In this document: positions 6,665 through 12,603 of the stretch, piece by piece
Position numbering within the stretch: position 1 is the stretch's first letter
Layout of the letters: each line of letters starts with the position of its first letter
Origin: JBCAWW01 sp039024315
GTDB lineage: Bacteria; Bacteroidota; Bacteroidia; J057
Assembly: GCA_039024315.1 (NCBI GenBank)
Contig: JBCCQN010000203.1
Location: 1 to 14,673 of the forward strand
DNA: 14,673 bases
Reading direction: 5' to 3'
Notes under the pieces: model-generated
What the model was told of the DNA's origin: nothing
Databases searched by the model: none
The model's input: the letters and a program-made list of their open reading frames with translations, nothing else
Program-made: the position numbers and the translations under genes

Positions 6665-9600
6665 TTTCTTATTTGACTTATTTGGTTATCTACCAATTTG
6701 ATGACTGCTCCTTTGATACGATGATCTGCAGTGGTATTGACAAGATCACTCCAGTTTTCGACGGGTAGTTCTTTGAGCATTTTTATGTTTAACCAATACT
6801 CCTCTCTCTTATCTATCGGGTAGATATTATATTCTTTTAATTCAAACAAAAAATTATCAATTCTAGCAGCAATCACTACTCTGCGATTCCAGATGGTTTT
6901 TTGTTTTTCGCGAGCATTGGTCAACTCGACTTGACAATATCTGCTCTGCAGAGAGTCTGAAGAACAAACAAAAAGAATATAATCATTTACCCATACCCCA
7001 TCATCCATCAATTGCATCAATGAGCCTCCATTGTTATCATTTTGATCGTACTTAAAAGCCTTTACCCCCAGCAGGCGCAGATGCTGATAAATACGATTGA
7101 CAAATTTATCGTCTTGTTGATTGAAAGAGATGAAAACAGACGGAATATCTGGATCAGGTGGGTATTGAAAGATTTCGATCAAAGGAAAGGCGTGGCGAGA
7201 TTTGAGATCAAGACTACGATAATAATGATAAAAATCCTTGGCCGAAGGGACAGACTTATCTTGTTTGATTTTGGAGATGTAATCAGGCAAGTCTGCCACC
7301 AGCTTTTGGGAGTCTGGAATGCCTTGCATGCGGTGTAGCGTAGATTTGGCAAAATCTTCAAGCTCATCGATAACCATCCTGCGCGGCTTGCCGGGAAATA
7401 AACGCTTGATGATCGCTTTGTCTATGTCTTCCATCATGTCAATCAGCCGCATGACTTGGATTTGTCTAAACACTTCTGAGATTTTAGCCCTGCTGCTACT
7501 ATTGAAGCGCATAGTTTTGGCAATCCTACGGAAACGATAGAGCCCCCTTACCAAGAGTAAGTGTCTTAAATAGTAAAAGATGAAGCGTTGCTCGTTTTGG
7601 ACAAATTGGAGATGTTCACAAAACTGGTCTGGAAATAGATTCGAATTGCCTAAAACGACCGTATTGATTTGGTGGTGCGTTTCTGCTTCGACATAAAAAT
7701 CGACTTCGTGATCTCCTACTATTGGTTTATCAAACGTCAATACATGCCGGCTCAAAAGGGTTCGTCTGATTTCTAATTGCGTGGTGTCTGCTTTAGGCAA
7801 AATTTGTTCAAGGATCCGGAGAGAACTATCACTGAAATTTATAGGAAATACGAAGCGTTTGGGCTCATTGGGCAGCGTTTTGACTAGCTCCAAGCAACGC
7901 TCCATATCAAAAGAATCTGTCAAACTGATGGTGCGGGTGTATAATAAGATCTTTTGTAGAGTCTCAGATTTAGCGGTAGCGATGTACAAGTTGGATTTCC
8001 CTGCGACAAAATCATTGAGGTGCTTCTCAAATTCTTGATCTGATAAGCCATCATGGACAATCTGAAACTCAATGGGGTCGTCATAATTTAATTGGTAAGA
8101 AAAAACCCCATGACAATTTTGGATTTCGGTCCATTCGTCGAGATTTACTTGGATGAGAGCAAAACAATTTGCTCCTGAAAAAGCCGGAACTGCCCCTCCC
8201 ATACTGGTAATGTCCGTGCCAAAATGAGCGTGTCGGTGGATATCTGGCGATACCATCTTAGGATCAAAAGGATAGTTTTTACCAATGATATTACCTTTTT
8301 CATAAAAGGATTCTCCCTTTATCTTGCGGAGGGTTTCATCCATACAGGGATGAGTCAAATAATAGGAAGCTTTTTGGAAAATGGATACGGCCTCATTTTG
8401 AGTATGTCTGGCTACAGGCAGAAAGTACTGGGAGAGCGAGCTCTCGCCGTCAAGCTTATCTAAAGTATAGCCAACCAAGCCTATTCTGAATAGACCTGTA
8501 AACACATTTTGAAAGCCGGTTTCGTCTTCAATTTCTCTGGCAATTTCATAAGCCCTTTGTTTCGGGATAACGTTTTTGTCGAGTTTTTTTAGAAAAAGAT
8601 CATAGATGTTGCTAGGAAAATAGGGGATGATTTCGCGACGATACTGGTTGAGAATGATGTCCCCTAATTCATTGACAAGAAAATAGATCTTTTCTTCTGT
8701 GCGCTCTTGGGGAGCTAGACGGGCGATTTTTGAGCCGATTAGCATCAATTCCCGAGGCCTCTGAAAAGTATGGCGATAGATATAATCAAATTTCTTTTCG
8801 GATTTGGGCTTACCGTGAATGTCCACGATAAAGCGGTGCCAAAAAATATTACGGCCCAATAGTCTTTCAATGGGATCGACTGCCTCCGGATTAACTAAAT
8901 CTTTGGCAGACATCAATTTGATGTTGTTTTCAAAGATAGATCGGAGTTCCTGCTTGTTGTAGGAGAGTTGGGTGGCGTAGTCTTGATTTTGTAGATGGGT
9001 GGGGCTGTCATCTACCTCGAAAGCTTCGCTGCGGAGGGAGACAAAGATTTTGATATGCTTGTTGGGCAAGCAGATGCTCTTTACTGCGTTGATGAGGCCT
9101 AGTTGGGCGTTTACCCAAAGTTGGGGAGATAGATTATAATAATTTTGGCTAGAGTCTGACTCCATAAAGCGGTTGCTGACATGGTGGTCAAAGGCCTCAT
9201 CAATGTTATCGATGAACACTGCCACCGAACGATTGAGTTTATTGACGATTGGTGAGAGTTCGGTAGCCAAAAGTAGCTTCATGCGATGTAAATTTCGCCT
9301 CCTGTCCAGCAATATTGCCTTTAAAATATTGGATAGACTACTGGCACGTTTTACCACTTCCTCGATTTCGCGTGGTAGATAGATGTCATCTATGTGCTTG
9401 ATGATCAGTATATGTAGGCAGATTTTCCAGATTTCTTCCCATTCGGGCAAGCGGCTGTAAATCCGATTGAGTTCGTCAGCACTAAAATCAATTGTTGCCT
9501 TAGTCATTTTTTCACACAATTCCCGCTGAGGAATGAAAACAGAGGCACTTTTTTGATTGCGATAGTGAAAACTCTTCGCTTTTAGAAATAGCGTTTTGCC

Positions 9601-9747
9601 ATAGCCTTTGGGACCAACGATAAAAAACTTTGAATCCTTATGGGCGCCAAATAAGAAATCCTGTATGTCTTGGTTTATGACTAATTGTTCAGTGTCTAAC
9701 TGATCTTTAAGATTGATACTATCAGCATCAATATTCCAAGGATGCAT
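6661..9747 (-). CDS. P-loop NTPase with C-terminal TIR domain; candidate immune effector
   Basis: A 1028-residue, apparently cytoplasmic protein without signal peptide or membrane helices. Residues about 20-370 form an AAA/STAND-like NTPase: Walker A GPKGYGKT (45-52), Walker B VAVFIDNIDE (175-184), a sensor-like strand IKIFVSLRSE (232-241) and an RPREL motif (330-334), as in KAP- or Sll1717-type P-loop ATPases. Residues about 370-860 match nothing I recognise; 720-830 is basic and probably helical. Residues 868-965 are a TIR domain: VFISFNQQDDKFVNRIYQHL (871-890), a GGSL segment (907-910), then SSDSLQSRYCQVELTNA (929-945), where Glu941 sits at the position of the catalytic glutamate of NAD-cleaving TIR domains. 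The likely role is nucleotide-dependent sensing that activates NAD hydrolysis or signalling, as in antiviral defence; this is inference. The 202-bp region upstream (9748-9949) is AT-rich with no convincing promoter. The stop codon overlaps the kelch gene start. Confidence 0.85.
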   Translation of the reverse strand: MHPWNIDADSINLKDQLDTEQLVINQDIQDFLFGAHKDSKFFIVGPKGYGKTLFLKAKSFHYRNQKSASVFIPQRELCEKMTKATIDFSADELNRIYSRLPEWEEIWKICLHILIIKHIDDIYLPREIEEVVKRASSLSNILKAILLDRRRNLHRMKLLLATELSPIVNKLNRSVAVFIDNIDEAFDHHVSNRFMESDSSQNYYNLSPQLWVNAQLGLINAVKSICLPNKHIKIFVSLRSEAFEVDDSPTHLQNQDYATQLSYNKQELRSIFENNIKLMSAKDLVNPEAVDPIERLLGRNIFWHRFIVDIHGKPKSEKKFDYIYRHTFQRPRELMLIGSKIARLAPQERTEEKIYFLVNELGDIILNQYRREIIPYFPSNIYDLFLKKLDKNVIPKQRAYEIAREIEDETGFQNVFTGLFRIGLVGYTLDKLDGESSLSQYFLPVARHTQNEAVSIFQKASYYLTHPCMDETLRKIKGESFYEKGNIIGKNYPFDPKMVSPDIHRHAHFGTDITSMGGAVPAFSGANCFALIQVNLDEWTEIQNCHGVFSYQLNYDDPIEFQIVHDGLSDQEFEKHLNDFVAGKSNLYIATAKSETLQKILLYTRTISLTDSFDMERCLELVKTLPNEPKRFVFPINFSDSSLRILEQILPKADTTQLEIRRTLLSRHVLTFDKPIVGDHEVDFYVEAETHHQINTVVLGNSNLFPDQFCEHLQFVQNEQRFIFYYLRHLLLVRGLYRFRRIAKTMRFNSSSRAKISEVFRQIQVMRLIDMMEDIDKAIIKRLFPGKPRRMVIDELEDFAKSTLHRMQGIPDSQKLVADLPDYISKIKQDKSVPSAKDFYHYYRSLDLKSRHAFPLIEIFQYPPDPDIPSVFISFNQQDDKFVNRIYQHLRLLGVKAFKYDQNDNNGGSLMQLMDDGVWVNDYILFVCSSDSLQSRYCQVELTNAREKQKTIWNRRVVIAARIDNFLFELKEYNIYPIDKREEYWLNIKMLKELPVENWSDLVNTTADHRIKGAVIKLVDNQISQIRN

Positions 9748-9949
9748 AAGAGCGGGATGTTTTAGGGGTGGTAAAGTGGCGGCATACCCCTCCAGAAGCC
9801 AAGGGCGATAATAATCTTAGTTACAAGAGGAAGTGAAGAAAAAGCCACCAGGTAAAATTTGTTCGAAATCTAATTTAAGGTAAATGCCGGATTATCTAAA
9901 ATGATGAAATGTATCTATTTAAATAAATTATAGGAGACAGTAAAGAATA

Positions 9950-11239
9950 CTAGCGTTTGAACTTAGTCTGGTAATATAAACTGTCCTGTAAAATGCCGCC
10001 GCTTTGGGCGTAGAAAGTTTGGTCTGTAGCAAAAACTCCTCCGGTCGGTCTTAACCAATGAGCCTTGGGCTTAGGATGGTAACTCATCAAACGCTCCCAA
10101 TCTTGATAATTTTGCCAGCCATTGTTTTCTAGTAATCCTAAGCTTAGACCGGGAAGAGGAGCTAGGCGGGCGGCAAAGTTTTTGTTCCAATCGACTAAGG
10201 TAGGATTGACCGTCAAGTCAGCACAAAAGCAAGGGATAGATTGCTCATGTGCTAATTTTGCGACCTTGAGACTCATACTCATGGTTTTGGCTACGGGTTT
10301 CAAGGCAAGGCAATTGTAGCCTTGGTCGATGCGAATCTGGGCTTCTTGCTCCGTATGGGCACTCTCGTCGGCTGCTAGCAGCGGTCCTCTCTGAGTGAGA
10401 GATGCTACGGATTGAGAAAAGCGTTCCCCGAAGGGCTCCTCCAAAACCACAATCTGCTCAAGCGCCCCGATCTGCTCGGCAAAGTCCAAAAAATGATGCA
10501 TCTGCTCAATGGATTCATACCTACCATTGGCGTCAAAGTAGTAGGGGATTTTGCCATTAGGGGTGTGAGGGGTACGAACTGAGTCTATGGTTTGGTGAAT
10601 TTGCTTTAAAAAAGCTTGATCCTTGGCCAGCATTTCTGCCTGATCGCCAGGCGCTCCGATCTTGATTTTGAGAATAAAATACCCTTCCTCTAGTAGTTGT
10701 TTGATTGAAGCCATCGAAGCGCCATAGCTTAGGGCTGGGATACTAGCGACTTTTTGATGGCGATGAGCAAGAGCCGGACGATAGATCTGAGGTATGAGCT
10801 CATCAAAGTTTTGCTTATCGTTTTGTCGCGCATATAAAACCCAAGCAGCATTATCGATGGGCACCAAGGCATTGAGCACAAAGGTCTTGCGCAATTGGGT
10901 GTTTTGAGTGAGCTTTTTTCCATATGCCCAGACTGGCTCCAGCAACTGCTCCATCATATGGATAGGGTTTGAGTAGCTTTGACCTTCGATCAATTGCAGC
11001 GCATATTGGCTCAAGGCGAGCATGAGTTGGTTGCCTTGCTGTTCAGTATGGCGAGTAAATACCTTGGCATCTGACCACAGGACACTCTGCACTCCTAAGC
11101 CAAGCCCAAAGCTCCCTGCTGGACCGCTAAGACCTACTATTGTCTGCCAGATTTCATGGATCGCGCTACCTTTGAAACCAAAGGCTTTACGCAGTTTTTC
11201 GGACTCATAAGTCAGAGAGGCTTTACTGATTTGAAGCAT
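9950..11239 (-). CDS. Enolase-superfamily enzyme (muconate lactonizing/mandelate racemase type)
   Basis: A 429-residue cytoplasmic enzyme. The C-terminal barrel has the full catalytic set of the MLE/MR-like group: KxK (Lys191 and Lys193 in LKIKIG), metal ligands in FDANGRY (Asp236), LEEPF (Glu267/Glu268) and AADESAH (Asp291, Glu292), and the opposite lysine in LKP (Lys314). Such enzymes abstract a proton next to a carboxylate; relatives include o-succinylbenzoate synthase, dipeptide epimerases and sugar-acid dehydratases. The lysine arrangement fits the muconate lactonizing/OSBS/epimerase branch, but no menaquinone or peptide-recycling genes adjoin, so the substrate is open. At 429 residues it is longer than the common 350-380, with extra N-terminal sequence (about 40-110) and a C-terminal extension after the barrel. 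The ATG at 11237-11239 lies 34 bp after the terminator of the upstream gene, so it needs its own promoter, which I cannot place convincingly. Confidence 0.8.
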   Translation of the reverse strand: MLQISKASLTYESEKLRKAFGFKGSAIHEIWQTIVGLSGPAGSFGLGLGVQSVLWSDAKVFTRHTEQQGNQLMLALSQYALQLIEGQSYSNPIHMMEQLLEPVWAYGKKLTQNTQLRKTFVLNALVPIDNAAWVLYARQNDKQNFDELIPQIYRPALAHRHQKVASIPALSYGASMASIKQLLEEGYFILKIKIGAPGDQAEMLAKDQAFLKQIHQTIDSVRTPHTPNGKIPYYFDANGRYESIEQMHHFLDFAEQIGALEQIVVLEEPFGERFSQSVASLTQRGPLLAADESAHTEQEAQIRIDQGYNCLALKPVAKTMSMSLKVAKLAHEQSIPCFCADLTVNPTLVDWNKNFAARLAPLPGLSLGLLENNGWQNYQDWERLMSYHPKPKAHWLRPTGGVFATDQTFYAQSGGILQDSLYYQTKFKR

Positions 11240-11272
11240 ATCTAAAGGTACATACTACGGCTCGTCGGGCAC

Positions 11273-11305
11273 AAAAAAAATCCGCTAAGCAGAAACTCAG
11301 CGGAT
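11273..11305 (-). terminator. Intrinsic terminator of the sorting-tail protein gene
   Basis: On the minus strand a 7-bp stem ATCCGCT/AGCGGAT (11299-11305 with 11280-11286) with a 12-base loop is followed directly by eight T residues (11273-11280). It starts 23 bp after the stop codon of the 11328-12275 gene. This is a textbook rho-independent terminator and separates that gene from the enolase-superfamily gene. Confidence 0.9.
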
Positions 11306-11327
11306 CTAATTATTTTTTGATATCTGA

Positions 11328-12275
11328 TTACAGACTAAACTGCTCCATCACCGTAGTATTTTCATTGGCTAGTTGGAGGAAGTACGGACCTGCTTCCCAA
11401 CCGGCTGTTTCAACTGATACCATTTGTGGGGTGAAGTCTGATTTAAGGGTTTGTTCAATCAACACTTCTCCAGAAGGTTTGAAAATGCGCAGGGTCATCG
11501 AACCTTCTTGGTCGCCAGCATAGCGAATTTTGATTTTTTCGTTGGCATTCTCGCTCTTCAAAATAGCCGCATATAAGCCCAAATCTAAGTTGAGATCATG
11601 CTCAATCATATCTGTGGTTACAGATTTACCATCCATTCCAGTTTGCTTGACGCGATAAAACACCCTTGGCATTTGCGTCATACCCAAGCTTTCATCTTCA
11701 AAGCTGTAATCATTTCTCTGTTGGTGCACTCCTTTGCCTTGGGCGTTAATTTTGCCTAGACTTTCAAATTTATCCCCATCTAGGGAACGCTCAATTTCAA
11801 AAAACTGCGTGTTTTGCTCCATCGCAGTGGACCATTTTACCAAACCAGCTGTACCATTGGCGTTGAGGCTAGATGCTACTCCCATAAACTGCACTGCAGA
11901 AGCGGTAGAGGCAATACCTGCCGTACCTTGGACTGAGGCGACACTTGCTTTAGATTGAGTGCTTGCTTTGGCGCTTGTAGTAGCGACAGTTTGCGTGCTT
12001 TCCGCTTGGGCGACTTCGGCAACTGCCTGTGTAGTTTCGGTTTCGGTTACCGCAAATGATTCTTGTTGTGCTTGAGAGCTGGCGCTTTCAAATGTGCTTT
12101 GAGAAGTAGTCGCTTGATTTTGGGCTTTTACTTCTTTGGCAGAGTCTTGATTTTGTACACTCAAAGCGCCAAAAATCAACATACTCAATAAGATCGCACC
12201 ACCTGCTCCTTTAAGCAATTTTTTGGTAATGCTTGTCCGCTGGGTATTAATGAGACGATTCTGATTTTTGCTCAT
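11328..12275 (-). CDS. Exported low-complexity protein with C-terminal sorting-type domain
   Basis: A 315-residue protein. Residues 1-20 are polar and basic (SITKKLLKG), followed by one hydrophobic segment (24-40) that is either a long signal peptide or a membrane anchor. Residues about 42-130 are a low-complexity Ala/Gln/Ser/Thr stretch, probably a flexible stalk. Residues about 140-225 resemble the FN3-like module common before sorting tails in Bacteroidota: LVKWSTAMEQNTQFFEIERS (145-164), SLDGDKFESLGKI, then YSFEDES and VFYRVKQTGMDG. Residues 245-315 form a type A-like C-terminal sorting region: TLRIFKPSGEVLIEQ and an ending GPYFLQLANENTTVMEQFSL. It is probably cell-surface attached or secreted by type IX secretion; no enzyme motif is visible. 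It is a single-gene unit, with a 328-bp gap upstream and a strong terminator downstream. Confidence 0.75.
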   Translation of the reverse strand: MSKNQNRLINTQRTSITKKLLKGAGGAILLSMLIFGALSVQNQDSAKEVKAQNQATTSQSTFESASSQAQQESFAVTETETTQAVAEVAQAESTQTVATTSAKASTQSKASVASVQGTAGIASTASAVQFMGVASSLNANGTAGLVKWSTAMEQNTQFFEIERSLDGDKFESLGKINAQGKGVHQQRNDYSFEDESLGMTQMPRVFYRVKQTGMDGKSVTTDMIEHDLNLDLGLYAAILKSENANEKIKIRYAGDQEGSMTLRIFKPSGEVLIEQTLKSDFTPQMVSVETAGWEAGPYFLQLANENTTVMEQFSL

Positions 12276-12323
12276 AATGGTTTTGCTTCAGGAGATCTGT
12301 AGATTTTTCTTCAGATGGATATT

Positions 12324-12369
12324 TAATTATTGGTTTGGAAAGTTTCTGAAACGAAATAGCCAATAATTA
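12324..12369. repeat. 46-bp imperfect hairpin upstream of the sorting-tail gene
   Basis: TAATTATTGG (12324-12333) is a perfect inverted copy of CCAATAATTA (12360-12369), and almost concentric inside it GTTTC-T-GAAAC pairs (12342-12352). It lies 49 bp before the ATG of the 11328-12275 gene on the minus strand, so it is either an operator pair or a 5' leader structure. Confidence 0.5.
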
Positions 12370-12488
12370 TGCTGAAACAGAACTGATATTTGGACCATAC
12401 ATTACCTGATGCATTGGGTACCAAAAAGACAATTGAGCCCGATTTGTAGGGATTTTCTTACCTATAAATAAGACTGCAAAAAACCAAT

Positions 12489-12522
12489 AAAAGCGATCAT
12501 TAGGTACGCAATGAACGCTTTT
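12489..12522 (-). terminator. Hairpin with T-rich tail, likely terminator of the patatin-like gene
   Basis: AAAAGCG (12489-12495) pairs with CGCTTTT (12516-12522), and inside TCATT (12497-12501) pairs with AATGA (12510-12514) across a single A-A mismatch, leaving an 8-base loop. Read on the minus strand the stem ends in CGCTTTT and continues ATTGGTTTTTT, a T-rich tail. It starts about 80 bp after the stop codon at 12604. Confidence 0.55.
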
Positions 12523-12565
12523 GCAGACAAAATAGCTTATAATATGAGCGAGCTCTTACACGGTT

Positions 12566-12589
12566 TTTATTACGAATAATGGTAATAAA
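12566..12589. repeat. 8-bp inverted repeat just after the patatin-like gene
   Basis: TTTATTAC (12566-12573) pairs with GTAATAAA (12582-12589) around an 8-base loop, beginning 14 bp after the stop codon. On the minus strand it is followed by AACC rather than T residues, so it may protect the mRNA 3' end or be one part of a two-hairpin terminator with 12489-12522. Confidence 0.4.
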
Positions 12590-12603
12590 GTTGACGCTTT
12601 GGC

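Larger units (their letters stand above)
12276..12603. other. 328-bp AT-rich gap with three hairpins
   Basis: No gene is evident here. The gap lies between the stop of the patatin-like gene (12604) and the start of the sorting-tail protein gene (12275), both on the minus strand. It holds three inverted repeats listed separately (12324-12369, 12489-12522, 12566-12589). The promoter of the 11328-12275 gene must lie here, but I find no good TAnnTTTG element. Confidence 0.7.

Noticed and set aside
11242..11249. TACCTTTA on the minus strand as the -7 element of the enolase-superfamily gene
   Set aside because: It lies 2 bp from the ATG, so transcription would start inside the coding sequence.
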